NCBI RefSeq assembly: GCF_016918785.1
Contig: NZ_JAFFPT010000062.1
Coordinates: forward strand, 1 to 64,000
DNA: 64,000 bases
Source: Leptospira ainazelensis
GTDB lineage: Bacteria > Spirochaetota > Leptospiria > Leptospirales > Leptospiraceae
Direction of reading: 5' to 3'
This document shows positions 18,735 through 35,919 of this stretch, piece after piece; position 1 is the stretch's first letter; each line of letters opens with the position of its first letter. The notes under the pieces were generated by a model, which saw only the letters and a program-made list of their open reading frames with translations, made no database searches and was not told the origin of the DNA. The translations under genes and the position numbers were made by a program.

Positions 18735-19208
18735 ATGAAATTTCGTTCTCTTCTAATTCTTGCCTTCGTTGTTTCCTTCACTTCCGGAGCCCTTCTCGCG
18801 GAAAAATCGACCGACGAACATATCAAAACTCTTTCTTCCGGTTCCGACAGCGAGAAATACGAATCCGCAGTGGCTCTTGGAAAAGGCAAAGAAAAATCCG
18901 CGATTCCGGAACTCATCAATCTTCTCAACCGAAACAACGAACCGAAAATCGCGACCGCCGCTGCGATCGCTCTCGGTAAAATTGCCGAACCGGGAGATAC
19001 TTCGATCGCCTTAAAAAACAAAATTATTTCTTCCGAAAACGGGGATATCGTCTACGCATCGTTAGCTTCTCTTCTGAACCTGACTACAAAAAACGAAAAA
19101 TTAGAAGATTCTACAAAAGAGGCCTTCGAATTTGCGGATAAGAATCGCAGAGGTGACGAATACGTTTCCGACATCCTGGATCTTATCAAAAAGAAACTCA
19201 AACTCTGA
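18735..19208 (+). CDS. exported HEAT-repeat protein
   Basis: 157 residues. A signal peptide (MKFRSLLILAFVVSFTSG, cleavage after about ALLA) leads to two or three HEAT-like helical repeats: YESAVALGKGKEKSAIPELI and PKIATAAAIALGKI. Such proteins act as periplasmic binding scaffolds; the partner is unknown. ATG 18735 has AAGGAG upstream, which decides the start against longer in-frame options. It lies 15 bp before the ThiF-like gene and is probably co-transcribed with it. Confidence 0.85.
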   Translation: MKFRSLLILAFVVSFTSGALLAEKSTDEHIKTLSSGSDSEKYESAVALGKGKEKSAIPELINLLNRNNEPKIATAAAIALGKIAEPGDTSIALKNKIISSENGDIVYASLASLLNLTTKNEKLEDSTKEAFEFADKNRRGDEYVSDILDLIKKKLKL

Positions 19209-19223
19209 TTTTCTCTTAAGCCC

Positions 19224-19985
19224 TTGTTGACTCCTCCGGAAATAAGCCGTTATTCACGGAACATTCTTCTGGATGAAGTCAAACGGAAGGGCCAGGAAAC
19301 CCTCAAAACTTCTCGCGTCACGGTGATCGGCGCGGGGGGATTGGGTTCTCCCGTTCTCTATTATCTCGCCGCGGCAGGAGTTGGAAAGATTCGAATTTTA
19401 GATTCCGACTCCATCGACACAACCAATCTTCAAAGACAAATTCTTTTCAAACATTCCGAGATCGGTTTTTCCAAATCGGAAATCGCAAGACAAAGAATTC
19501 AAGAATTGAATCCTTTTATCGAAATCGAATCTTTTCCTTTGCGTATCAACGAGGAGAATGCGGAGAATTTTTTAAAAGACAACGACCTCGTCTTAGAAGG
19601 TTCCGATAATTTTGAAACCAAGTTCCTGATCAACGATCTCTGTTGTAAGTTGAACATTCCTCTGATCATCGCAGGGATCCTTCGTTTCGACGGTATGGTT
19701 TTAGGAATCCGTCCCGGGATCGATCCCTGTTATCGTTGTGTCTACGAAACTCTTCCTCCTTCGAACGCGATCCCGAGTTGTTCCGAGGCGGGTGTGATCG
19801 GAAGTATGGCGGGAATCATAGGAAGTATTCAAGCGACGGAAGCGGTTAAATTCTTATTGGGATTGGTAAACGAAGAATCTCCCGGAGTTTTCGGATCGAT
19901 TCTTCAATTGGAGGCAAAGTCCATGAACTTCCACAAAGTTTCGCTTTTAAAACGATCCGATTGTAAGGCGTGCTCTCATATATGA
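19224..19985 (+). CDS. ThiF/MoeB-family adenylyltransferase
   Basis: E1-like enzyme of 253 residues that adenylates the C-terminus of a ubiquitin-like sulfur carrier (ThiS or MoaD). Shown by RYSRNILLDEV at the start, the nucleotide loop VIGAGGLGSPVLYYLAAAGVG (in part), DSIDTTNLQRQ, and LVLEGSDNFETKFLINDLC. Cysteine pairs CYRC (near 167) and CKAC (near the C-terminus) bind zinc. It has no rhodanese domain. TTG start at 19224. Whether it serves thiamine or molybdopterin synthesis cannot be told; no thi or moa genes are near. Confidence 0.9.
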   Translation: MLTPPEISRYSRNILLDEVKRKGQETLKTSRVTVIGAGGLGSPVLYYLAAAGVGKIRILDSDSIDTTNLQRQILFKHSEIGFSKSEIARQRIQELNPFIEIESFPLRINEENAENFLKDNDLVLEGSDNFETKFLINDLCCKLNIPLIIAGILRFDGMVLGIRPGIDPCYRCVYETLPPSNAIPSCSEAGVIGSMAGIIGSIQATEAVKFLLGLVNEESPGVFGSILQLEAKSMNFHKVSLLKRSDCKACSHI

Positions 19986-20311
19986 GTAAAAAAGAATATT
20001 CTAAATCTCCTATGGACTATATGGAGCAATCCGATATCCTAAAGGAATTTCAAACTCTTCCCGGAGTAGGCAAGTCCATCGCGATGGACTTTTGGAATCT
20101 CGGATTTAGAAGTCTGGATGAAATCAAATCGCAGGATCCGGAAAAACTCTATGTTCAAATCTGCGAGTATCACGGAGCACACGTCGATCGTTGTATGCTC
20201 TATGTTTTTCGTTGTGTCCACTACGCGCTAAACACAAAAAGACCGAATTCGGAAAAGTTAAAGTGGTGGAACTGGAAAGATTCCGTCAAATCTCAAAAAT
20301 TAAAACGATAA
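19982..20311 (+). CDS. Cdd1-like helix-hairpin-helix protein
   Basis: 109 residues of the small family named pathogenicity locus protein or Cdd1. LKEFQTLPGVGKSIAMDFWNLGF is the helix-hairpin-helix core, and the second half has HGAHVDRCMLYVFRCVHYA with conserved cysteines. The fold suggests nucleic-acid binding, but function is not established. The ATG overlaps the ThiF-like stop (ATGA). Its 3' end overlaps the convergent outer-membrane protein gene by 19 bp. Confidence 0.85.
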   Translation: MSKKEYSKSPMDYMEQSDILKEFQTLPGVGKSIAMDFWNLGFRSLDEIKSQDPEKLYVQICEYHGAHVDRCMLYVFRCVHYALNTKRPNSEKLKWWNWKDSVKSQKLKR

Positions 20312-21615
20312 TTCGCGCCGACTTGAACATACGTCAAAACCGTTTTTGAATCCAATAAGATCGGTATTAAAATTTGAGGCGCGAAAACTTTGAGTAAGAT
20401 TTGAGATGGATCCGAATTTCCTCCTCCGTCGTTTTCAGTTATATAGCCGGACTGTAATTTGTTTTTAAGAGTCAGGTTGCTCGCTTCCACGAATAAACTC
20501 AAATCTCCTTTTACCTTTGCGGAAAACTTGAGATTGACTTCGGTTCCTGTGGATTTCCACTGATAGTCCAGACCGAATTGGTTGTATTTGAACGGAGCGG
20601 ATTCCCATCTGAATTCATTACTTCTGAAACTGGAAGGGCCCTGCATCTCCAAACGAAGAATCTGGCCTTGGATGGTGAATCTTTCCAAAAATTTCCATTC
20701 AAACCCGATTCCCAAACTATATCCTTTGAACGGATTGCTCGTTTCACGATAACTCACCCGGTTCGGATTGATTCCGGTGGGAGTAATGGCTCCTATACTA
20801 TCGACTTCTTGAGAAGTTTTCGTCCAAATCCTTTCGATTCCTCCGATCACTTGAAGATCTAAAAGGGGATGAGGGTATGGAGTAAAGCCGACGCGCGTGG
20901 AAACTTTTTGAAACTTTGTGGTCCCGTTTCCGAAAATGACATTCGTAGTTTTTTCGGCGGTTGAAGACGAAGAAGAACCTCCCCCAAAAGAAAGGGTTTG
21001 GAATCCGCCGACGTTTAAATTCCCTTTTGCCTCCGTTCCTCGGACCTCGAAGGTAAAACGGTTCCACGCATAAAATAACCGCGTTGTAGAGCTGCTATTC
21101 TTACCTTTGAAGGGAGTCGATTGTATTTCCGCCTGACCGCCGCTGCTAAAAAGAAGTCCGGCGTATTGAACGGTTTGAAAGAAGGGACGGAGCTCTGTTT
21201 GGCTTTCTCCACCCCCGACTCCAAAAGAACCTTCCAAATAATGTCGTTTTGCCTTTGAAAGTTCTTCTTCCCTTTTTTTAAGTTTATCTTCTTTGTTTTT
21301 GAGTTTATCTTCTTCCTGTTTCCGTTTTTCAGAGAGTTCTTTTTCCTCTTTGATTTTCTTTTCCTCCTCGGAAACCTGAGGTTCTTTTTTTAAGGGAGAA
21401 GGTTCTTTGATCTTTCCGAAAGAAATTTTCCGTATCGCTGACTTCGGAAAAACTTTCGTATTTCCTTCGGCGAGTTTGAAAGTTACCGATTCTTTGTCCT
21501 GAGCTACGATCGTGCCCTCTAACTTGTCTCCGGATTTAAGAAGAATCGTTTCACCAACGAGAGATACATTTGCAAAAAGAAACGCCGATAAAAGTAAGGA
21601 AATAATTTTTTTCAT
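20293..21615 (-). CDS. barrel-like outer-membrane protein with N-terminal LSm/SH3-like domain
   Basis: 440 residues. The signal peptide (MKKIISLLLSAFLFANVSLV) is followed by a small strand-rich domain (LLKSGDKLEGTIVAQ through AIRKISFG, about 25-65), then a K/E-rich coiled coil (about 75-125), then about 310 residues of alternating strands ending in the aromatic C-terminus GANYRFNF, as expected for a beta barrel. Likely an outer-membrane protein whose periplasmic coiled coil reaches the wall. ATG 21615 is chosen because it opens the signal peptide. It is a single gene; role unknown. Confidence 0.8.
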   Translation of the reverse strand: MKKIISLLLSAFLFANVSLVGETILLKSGDKLEGTIVAQDKESVTFKLAEGNTKVFPKSAIRKISFGKIKEPSPLKKEPQVSEEEKKIKEEKELSEKRKQEEDKLKNKEDKLKKREEELSKAKRHYLEGSFGVGGGESQTELRPFFQTVQYAGLLFSSGGQAEIQSTPFKGKNSSSTTRLFYAWNRFTFEVRGTEAKGNLNVGGFQTLSFGGGSSSSSTAEKTTNVIFGNGTTKFQKVSTRVGFTPYPHPLLDLQVIGGIERIWTKTSQEVDSIGAITPTGINPNRVSYRETSNPFKGYSLGIGFEWKFLERFTIQGQILRLEMQGPSSFRSNEFRWESAPFKYNQFGLDYQWKSTGTEVNLKFSAKVKGDLSLFVEASNLTLKNKLQSGYITENDGGGNSDPSQILLKVFAPQILIPILLDSKTVLTYVQVGANYRFNF

Positions 21616-21877
21616 AGTATGGACTGGTTTTAAAACCAGTATCGGGAATCTTAACACACAGCTTAAATCCTGCAATTCGATTTAACGTTTTAAGAATCAA
21701 ATTAGAAAGAAAAAATTTTTCTTAGAAACTTGAGGAATCGATTCAAATTGAGATCACATTTGTAATAAAAAACAAAAATCTATAACTTGCAAAATGGAAC
21801 GAAATTCTTTTTTAAAAAATGAAAAGATGCGGATCAAGGTAGAAAAATCAGAGTGAATTTATCTTCCGAGAAAGAAG
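21616..21877. other. promoter region, no gene
   Basis: AT-rich 260 bp between the outer-membrane protein and lpxK. GGTTTTAAAACC at 21626-21637 is a 12-bp palindrome just upstream of the start and may be an operator. Confidence 0.4.
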
Positions 21878-22909
21878 TTATACGATTTGATTCTTAAGGG
21901 ATGAAATGAGTTTGTCTTCTTTATCCAGTTTACTTTCTAAGATAAGAATTTTTAGATTTTCCGGAGGTTCGGAAATTTTTACCAAATCTTTTTCGGTGCA
22001 GATCACGAAGTCAAAGGATTTCGAAATCGACATGAGTTCGTTTTCATCTTCCATCGTATAAGAATGATGATCTCTAAACGATCTCGTCAACAATTCAACC
22101 GGATGAAAACTTCGGATCATCGAAAAGAAAACTTCGGGATTTCCGATCGCAGTAAACGCATAAACTTTTTTCCCGTATAAAAGTTTTGTGGAATCCAATT
22201 TTAAATTCGGCGACAAGAGTTTGTCCGGTTCTAAGGAAAATCTTAAGATTCCCTTTGAGAATTTTTTCTGTAAATTCTGAACTACACGTTCCACCGAAGG
22301 TTCGTATTTTGAAAACACGATCCAGTCGGCTCTCGAAAGGGCCGAAAACGGTTCTCTCAAATTACCGGCGGGAATCAAAAATCTTTCTGTAAAAATTTTG
22401 CTCGAATCTAAAAGAACGATGTCGACGTCTCTTTCCAATACGTGATGTTGAAAACCGTCGTCCAAAATGACGATCGTTTCCTCTTGAATTCCCAATTCTT
22501 CCCTAAAACGAAGATAGGACGCGTAACGATCGCGACCGATCCATACTTCCGCAAAGGGAAGATGTTTTTTTAAGAGTATGGGTTCGTCTCCCGCTTCTCT
22601 GGGACTGGATTGTTGTGTTACCCTAAGTCCGTTTTTCGTTTTTGTAGAACCGTAACCTCTGGAAAGAAGAACGATTTTTTTATCCGGAAATTCTCTATGA
22701 ATCGTTTTAGCGAGAAAAATGGAGAACGGGGTTTTGCCGGTTCCTCCCATAGATAGGTTTCCAACGCTGATCACAAAGGCTCCGGGAAGTTTTTTTTTAG
22801 CCGTGAATTTCTGATCGAGCAGAAAGATGCCTCGATAAACGAACGAAAGCGCGTAAAAAATCGGAAATAATAGGACTTGGATGAGTGAAAAAACGGTGAA
22901 GGACTTCAT
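21878..22909 (-). CDS. lpxK: tetraacyldisaccharide 4'-kinase
   Basis: Inner-membrane kinase that phosphorylates the 4' position of the lipid A disaccharide. At 343 residues it is normal. It has one N-terminal membrane helix (about 5-28) and the P-loop VGNLSMGGTGKTP (about 50-62); DEPILL and LDDGFQHH are the other family signatures. It follows the MsbA-like gene by 17 bp, the lpxK-msbA pairing known from many Gram-negative bacteria, which supports lipid A assembly and export from one transcript. Confidence 0.96.
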   Translation of the reverse strand: MKSFTVFSLIQVLLFPIFYALSFVYRGIFLLDQKFTAKKKLPGAFVISVGNLSMGGTGKTPFSIFLAKTIHREFPDKKIVLLSRGYGSTKTKNGLRVTQQSSPREAGDEPILLKKHLPFAEVWIGRDRYASYLRFREELGIQEETIVILDDGFQHHVLERDVDIVLLDSSKIFTERFLIPAGNLREPFSALSRADWIVFSKYEPSVERVVQNLQKKFSKGILRFSLEPDKLLSPNLKLDSTKLLYGKKVYAFTAIGNPEVFFSMIRSFHPVELLTRSFRDHHSYTMEDENELMSISKSFDFVICTEKDLVKISEPPENLKILILESKLDKEDKLISSLKNQIV

Positions 22910-22926
22910 GAGTAAATTAGAATTTT

Positions 22927-28797
<5,871 letters not shown>

Positions 28798-28944
28798 CGT
28801 TTCCTCTTTATCTCTATTGATCTCAGAGAAAGACAATAGAAACCGCAAAATCCTTGTAAAGTATTAGAATTCTTTTGAACGAGTTTCCGAGGATGCCCCA
28901 GGTGAATTTTGAAATTTGTCAAATGAATTTTGAGAAAAGGGGTT

Positions 28945-29315
28945 TTGTCGGAACTCCGACAAGACTTGTTTTTCCCCGGGTTGAAAGTGGGATCTCTGGA
29001 AATCGAAGTAGGAACTCCTATAAAAAATCATTGGCCTTTGTTCTGAAGCTGAATCAAAGTCGGAACTCCGAGAATTAAGCGGATGAAACGGGGAACAATC
29101 CGAAGAGAAATCTTGGAAATTTCCTTAAAATTAGGAGTTCCTACATTTCCTTACACCGGAAAAGCGAATTCTTCTACGAAAACGAATGCGGGAACTCCAC
29201 GGGAAGCCGCCATCCTTTGTTTTTTCGGAGAAACAAAACGACAACGGCGTCCCGAACGTTTTCTTAAAAAGAACCTTTAGAATGGAATCCAAACTTTTGT
29301 AGGAACTCCCATAAA
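28945..29315. repeat. cluster of degraded repeat cores
   Basis: Six copies of a GGAACTCC core lie in 370 bp: GTCGGAACTCCGAC (28949), GTAGGAACTCCTAT (29007), GTCGGAACTCCGAG (29059), TTAGGAGTTCCTAC inverted (29131), GCGGGAACTCCACG (29187) and TGTAGGAACTCCCATA (29298). They are remnants of the intergenic repeat family. A 65-codon frame at 29083-29280 runs through them and is not accepted as a gene. The rest of the gap 28798-29378 shows nothing else. Confidence 0.65.
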
Positions 29316-29378
29316 TAAAACTATTCTTTTAGGTGCGGGTCCTTCGAAAGCAAAATCAATGGGGGATCTCACACACTC

Positions 29379-31235
29379 TCACTTCTTTTTCAAAATCGTA
29401 AAGTTTACTCTCCGATTTTTCCGACGCCCTTCTTCCGAATCGTTCTTATACAAAGGAACGCCGTCTCCAAAGCCGCGAGTTTGGATCCTTCCGATCGGAA
29501 TCGAATGTTTTTTGGAAAGATATTCGGCGACGGCTAACGCACGTTTCTCGGAGAGAAGGAGATTGTCTTTTTTCTTACCGACGTTATCCGTATGTCCTTC
29601 GATCTGAATTTCGATTTCCGGATTTTCTTTTACGATCTCCGCGAGCCTATCCAACTCAGGAGCGGATTCCGGAGCGATCTGAAAACTTTTTGATTCAAAA
29701 AATAAGTTATTGATTTGAATCGTTCCTCTTTCTTGGATCGGAGGCAGTTGTAAGACAACTTCCACGTTTTCGGGAATTTTTTTCTTAGAACTCAAGTTTA
29801 GATTTTGAGAAACGGGAAGATATCCTTTTTTCTGCGCGTAAAAACCGTAGTTTTCACCGAACGGAAGAACGATTGAAAAGTTACCCGTTGCGGGATCGCT
29901 TTTTGCGCTTCCAATTTTCTCGTGAGACTTTAAGGATTCGTAATATATCTCCGCGGAAAGCGGATTTCCGTCCGTGTCGACGACTTTCCCGTTGATCACA
30001 ACGACCTTATCCGGACGCATCTCCTTTGGAAGATACGCCATAAACAACTGACCTTCTTTGCTGATATAGGCCCAGTCGCTGTTCGCCGGAATGGAAAAAA
30101 AATTCACACCTTTTAGATTTTCGGAAACCTCGGTCGGTTTTGTCCATTGGTCCCAACCGTCTCCGATTCTTTTTGTCATATAGATGGAAAGTCCTTTATG
30201 ACCGTCGCTGGAAAAGTAAAGAGTTCTATCGTCGCTCGCAAGGAAAGGAGCCATCTCTTCGTTTTCGGAATTGATCACTTCTCCTAAATTCATTCCGAGA
30301 GGAAAGGTTCCATCGGATAACATCCTGCTCACGTAAAGATCAAGCTTACCCTTAGCGTCTTTGTGTTGAGAAGAATAGATCAAAATTCTTCCCGAGGAAG
30401 AAAGAGTGGAACCGCCGAACACTTCCTGACTCGAGTCGTTTTTTTTTCTATAGAGGTTATAAAAATCAGGAAATTTTAATATACTCGGCTTCGACCAGGA
30501 TTCCTTTTCTTTAAAACTTTTATAGAGCGGAACTCTTCTTGTGATCTGTTTTGATTTATCGTCGTATTCGTTTCTGAGTTCTTCGATTTTTTTTCTGTAT
30601 TCGTTCGAGTTTTTGGAAGAACGGGCGGCCGCTTCACCTTTGGATTCGAATTCTTTACCGAGTTCGTCCAACAATTCTTTTTCGCCGAACGTTCCAAAGA
30701 CGAAGAGTTCGTTCCCGCCGGGTAAGGCTGAAATAACCGCGGAAGGCATCTCGTTGTTGAGAGGAGAACCCATTTCTTTTCCGTCTTCCCAAAATCCTCT
30801 TTCGTCGAGTTTGGAAAACCAGATCTTTTGAGTTCCGGACTTGCCCCGTTTGATATAAGCGGTCCAGAAAAGATACTTCCCATCGGGAGAAGCGTTTGGA
30901 TTGAAAGCAAATATATTATGATTTACATAGTCCGGAATTTTTTTGATCGTCCAAGGTTTGATTTCGCTCGTGTTTAGGAATGGATAGATTTCGTATCGTA
31001 TCGGATTACAAGTGGAACCTTTCATGTTGCAAAGAATCCGAACGGTCTTATCGTTGAGTTTGGAAAGTTCGCCCGTGATTTCGTTCGATTCGATCGGGAT
31101 AAATGAGTTCTCCGTACTCAATAACTTTCCGAACTGGAGAATCTTTCCCGTGAATATTTTATCCTCGGCCTGAAGACCGGTAAGAAACGGAAAACTCAGA
31201 ATCAACGGAAGAATGGATCGAAGTTTTGAGCGCAT
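29379..31235 (-). CDS. OmpA-family protein with WD40-like (PD40) repeats
   Basis: 618 residues. A signal peptide (ends near residue 23) leads to a beta-propeller-like half with PD40 motifs (FNPNASPDGKYLFWTA, FLASDDRTLYFSSDGHKG), a carboxypeptidase-regulatory-like strand domain (about 405-480: NGKVVDTDGNPLSAEIYY), and a C-terminal OmpA peptidoglycan-binding domain with IQIEGHTDNVG, LSEKRALAVAEYL and GRRKNRRVNF (D and R bind diaminopimelate). It should link the outer membrane or periplasm to the wall. It is a single gene, near PBP1A. Confidence 0.92.
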   Translation of the reverse strand: MRSKLRSILPLILSFPFLTGLQAEDKIFTGKILQFGKLLSTENSFIPIESNEITGELSKLNDKTVRILCNMKGSTCNPIRYEIYPFLNTSEIKPWTIKKIPDYVNHNIFAFNPNASPDGKYLFWTAYIKRGKSGTQKIWFSKLDERGFWEDGKEMGSPLNNEMPSAVISALPGGNELFVFGTFGEKELLDELGKEFESKGEAAARSSKNSNEYRKKIEELRNEYDDKSKQITRRVPLYKSFKEKESWSKPSILKFPDFYNLYRKKNDSSQEVFGGSTLSSSGRILIYSSQHKDAKGKLDLYVSRMLSDGTFPLGMNLGEVINSENEEMAPFLASDDRTLYFSSDGHKGLSIYMTKRIGDGWDQWTKPTEVSENLKGVNFFSIPANSDWAYISKEGQLFMAYLPKEMRPDKVVVINGKVVDTDGNPLSAEIYYESLKSHEKIGSAKSDPATGNFSIVLPFGENYGFYAQKKGYLPVSQNLNLSSKKKIPENVEVVLQLPPIQERGTIQINNLFFESKSFQIAPESAPELDRLAEIVKENPEIEIQIEGHTDNVGKKKDNLLLSEKRALAVAEYLSKKHSIPIGRIQTRGFGDGVPLYKNDSEEGRRKNRRVNFTILKKK

Positions 31236-31346
31236 ACATTCTAACCTTCGGTTGAATTTCGAAACTTCTTAATTCTCCTTTTTCTTGGCAAAAAACCCTA
31301 CCTTGAAAATCATGGTCATGATTCTCCCCCTGGCAGGTATTCTCAA

Positions 31347-32981
<1,635 letters not shown>

Positions 32982-33047
32982 ATATCCTTTTAAACCAATT
33001 CTCCTCGACTTGATTTTTAATATCTAAGAATCGAGAAAAAAACGAAG

Positions 33048-33078
33048 CCTATTTCGAAACGTCGAAGTAGGTTTTTTT
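33048..33078 (+). terminator. rho-independent terminator of the ABC-F gene
   Basis: CCTATTTCGA pairs with TCGAAGTAGG (one G-U pair) around AACG, followed by seven T. It lies 67 bp after the ABC-F stop. Confidence 0.88.
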
Positions 33079-33344
33079 ATTTCTCCAAAGTAGTCTTAAA
33101 TAAAACATATCTTTTATATTCTCTCGCCTCGCGCAGTTGTATACTTATAAATATTAATACGACATGGAATCCGTCCAAACTCATTTATAAATACAGTGGC
33201 TTTTGTTCGAAAATTTATTTACAATTCGACAAAGATAAAAAGTGCAAAAGATGATTCTTAAACGTCTTTTCATAAGAACTTCCCGTAATTTGGCGTCCTT
33301 TCCTTTTTATCCGATTTGCTCAAAGTTGGAATAAAAATTAAATC
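33079..33344. other. AT-rich leader of the cyclase gene
   Basis: No gene seen. TATACTTATAAATATTAATA near 33139 is very AT-rich and a likely promoter zone for the cyclase. Confidence 0.35.
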
Positions 33345-35585
33345 ATGAATTCGATTCTACCGACCTTAAACGAAAATACCGAACGTCGCGATTCTTTGTC
33401 TTTGAAACCGAAATCAAACGGAGGGAGGATCTTTCCCATTTCGTCGAAACTTGTTTTTGAACTTTTACTTTCTTTTTTAACTTCGTTCGTTTTAACGATT
33501 TGGTCTTCAGAACTGGGGGCCCAAGTAAAACTCGGAACGTTGAAGATGGAAAACCCGTCTCGAGATTATTCGATGAACGGACGCTGGTATTTTAAACCTA
33601 TAGACGGCGCTGCATATTCCGAACCGAATTATTACCATACACATTGGAGTCTCTTTGAGGTTGCGAGCAGTTGGCATTTGGAAGGATATGATTACGATGG
33701 TGTGGGTTGGTTTCGGATGAATTTTATTCTCTCTTCGGCGTATGAAGGTAAGAATCTAGCGGTGATGATTCCTTATATCGAAAACGCTCATGAATTTTTT
33801 CTCAACGGCCGTTTGATCGGAAAAAAAGGGGAAATCTCCGAAAGCGGCGATCTTCTTGGATCCGATACGAGAAACGACGTTTATACGATCGATTCTTCTT
33901 TTTTAAAAACCGGAGTTCCAAACGTAATTTCGGTAAGAATCAGAAGCGCCGGAGGTTTAGGCGGATTTGCGTTGACCGATTTTTATATCGGTTTGGAACA
34001 GAACATTCGAAAACGATTCAATCTTCATTTGATTTGGGCTTCGATTTTATTCGGCTTCTTCGCTTTTTGCGGTCTATATCATATCCTCTTTTATTCGGTA
34101 AGAAAGACCGAAAGACACTATCTCTATTTTGGAATCCTTTGCCTTCTCGCCGGAATACAAACTTTCGGATACAGGACGATTACTTATTGGTTTTATAACA
34201 ACGCATGGTTTAATCAATTTTTGAACGGAACAGGGATCATACTTTTTTCGGTTTTTATGATTCTATTCTTTCATGATTTTTTTAGATCCAGTCTTTCGAT
34301 TCTTTCCAAACTTTTTATCGTTTTTACATCCGTGATTTACGTTTGTTTTATCCTTTCTTATATTCCAATTCTTTCCGGAGAAAACGAATATTCTTTTATC
34401 GGTTTTTTCTGGAGAAATTTGCTGCCGCTTTCTATCGTTAACATTTTCCTTTCCATTTTCTACGGTTTATATCATACGATTCGAAATCTAAATAAGAATT
34501 TATATGAGAGTAAGGTTATGCTGGTGGGCTTTATTCTTCTTCTTCTCAGTCTGCTCCACGGCTTTTTTTCCTATATGGGATATATAAATCAGAATTCGTT
34601 TATGGAATTCGGATTTTTGTTATTTCTTTTTTCCATTGCGTTTTCTCTTTCGATCCGTTTTTCCCAGATTCATTCCCGCACCGAAACTCTAAACGAACAA
34701 TTGTATAATAAGAATGAGGAGTTGACAAAACTTTATACTTCCTACGCTCGTTTTGTTCCCAAGGAATTCTTAAATAACTTAGGAAAAGATTCGATCTTAG
34801 AAGTGAGTTTAGGCGATCAGATAGAAAAGGAAATGTCGGTGATGTTCTCTGATATACGTTCCTTTACTGAACTTTCGGAAAAGATGACTCCGGAAGAAAA
34901 CTTTAACTTTCTAAATTCTTATCTAAAAAGAATGAACCCGATCATTCAGTCTCATTCAGGTTATATAGATAAGTATCTTGGGGATGGAATCATGGCTTTG
35001 TTTCAAGAAAGTCCGGAAAATGCCGTCGACGCGGCGATAGAAATGCAGAATTATCTGATTACTTACAACGAACATCGAGTTAAATCCAACTACAGACCCA
35101 TTACGATCGGAATCGGAATCCATTATGGAAAGATGATGTTGGGGACGATCGGGAGCGACGAAAGAATGGAAGGGACGGTGATTTCAGACGCAGTCAACGT
35201 TTCTTCTAGAATCGAAGGTCTAACCAAAATTTACGGTTCTAAGATCATTATCAGCGAACAAACGATGTATAGACTTCCTGATCCAGATAAATACAATTAT
35301 CGTTTGTTAGATACGATCACGGTAAAAGGAAAGAGCGATCATCTTTGTGTTTATGAAATTATCGACGGTACGGAACCGACTATAATGGAATTAAAATTAT
35401 ATACAAAGCCAATATTTGAAAAAGCCGTATTGGAATACATGAAACAAAATTATCAGAGTTGTATCGATTATATGAAAAAGGTACAGGAAATCAATTTAAA
35501 CGATAGGGCGACCCATTTGTATATTCTTAGATGCGAACAAGCAATCGATCAAGGAGCGCGGCACGTTTGGAACAACGCGGTATAA
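33345..35585 (+). CDS. 7TMR-DISM adenylate cyclase
   Basis: 746 residues in four parts. After a signal/anchor (about 35-55) there is a carbohydrate-binding-like periplasmic domain (about 70-215: MNGRWYF, HEFFLNGRLIG, NVISVRIRS), seven membrane helices (about 225-440), a coiled coil (440-475) and a class III cyclase domain. Metal aspartates are D503 and D547; K543 and D615 select adenine; N618 and R622 complete the site, so cAMP should be the product. A TPR-like tail (about 690-735) follows. It probably couples an external ligand to cAMP. No partner gene adjoins. Confidence 0.92.
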   Translation: MNSILPTLNENTERRDSLSLKPKSNGGRIFPISSKLVFELLLSFLTSFVLTIWSSELGAQVKLGTLKMENPSRDYSMNGRWYFKPIDGAAYSEPNYYHTHWSLFEVASSWHLEGYDYDGVGWFRMNFILSSAYEGKNLAVMIPYIENAHEFFLNGRLIGKKGEISESGDLLGSDTRNDVYTIDSSFLKTGVPNVISVRIRSAGGLGGFALTDFYIGLEQNIRKRFNLHLIWASILFGFFAFCGLYHILFYSVRKTERHYLYFGILCLLAGIQTFGYRTITYWFYNNAWFNQFLNGTGIILFSVFMILFFHDFFRSSLSILSKLFIVFTSVIYVCFILSYIPILSGENEYSFIGFFWRNLLPLSIVNIFLSIFYGLYHTIRNLNKNLYESKVMLVGFILLLLSLLHGFFSYMGYINQNSFMEFGFLLFLFSIAFSLSIRFSQIHSRTETLNEQLYNKNEELTKLYTSYARFVPKEFLNNLGKDSILEVSLGDQIEKEMSVMFSDIRSFTELSEKMTPEENFNFLNSYLKRMNPIIQSHSGYIDKYLGDGIMALFQESPENAVDAAIEMQNYLITYNEHRVKSNYRPITIGIGIHYGKMMLGTIGSDERMEGTVISDAVNVSSRIEGLTKIYGSKIIISEQTMYRLPDPDKYNYRLLDTITVKGKSDHLCVYEIIDGTEPTIMELKLYTKPIFEKAVLEYMKQNYQSCIDYMKKVQEINLNDRATHLYILRCEQAIDQGARHVWNNAV

Positions 35586-35919
35586 GGATTTGGGATTTCT
35601 TTTAAAAAATTTCCTATTGAAGAGCTGACTTGAGAAATTCAATTCAGGATTTTTTATTGTTATGATCTCGTAGACGGATCTCATTATTTTATAACTCGGT
35701 TTTAATTTTTATACTTTTTGCTTTTTCCTTGCTTGATAATTTACCCTTTCGAATTCATTTTTGATAAAATGTTTTGAATTTTATTTTTTTGAAACTAGGA
35801 TTTTTTTTCTAAATTTCGAAAAATAAATTCAAAAAATGGAATGTTCTTACGCCGGTTCGGAACCGTATTTTACGGGGAGAAAAATAATTCTTGCCCGAAT
35901 TTATTTTTTGGAGCATTCT
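35586..35919. other. AT-rich intergenic region with a small hairpin
   Basis: T-rich to 35835. CGGTTC-G-GAACCG at 35853-35865 is a perfect hairpin in the leader of the next gene. An in-frame ATG at 35836 would extend that gene through the hairpin but lacks a ribosome site. Confidence 0.4.

Noticed and set aside
28949..29310. Possible CRISPR array
   Set aside because: The repeated cores are short, unevenly spaced, in both orientations, and no cas gene is near.
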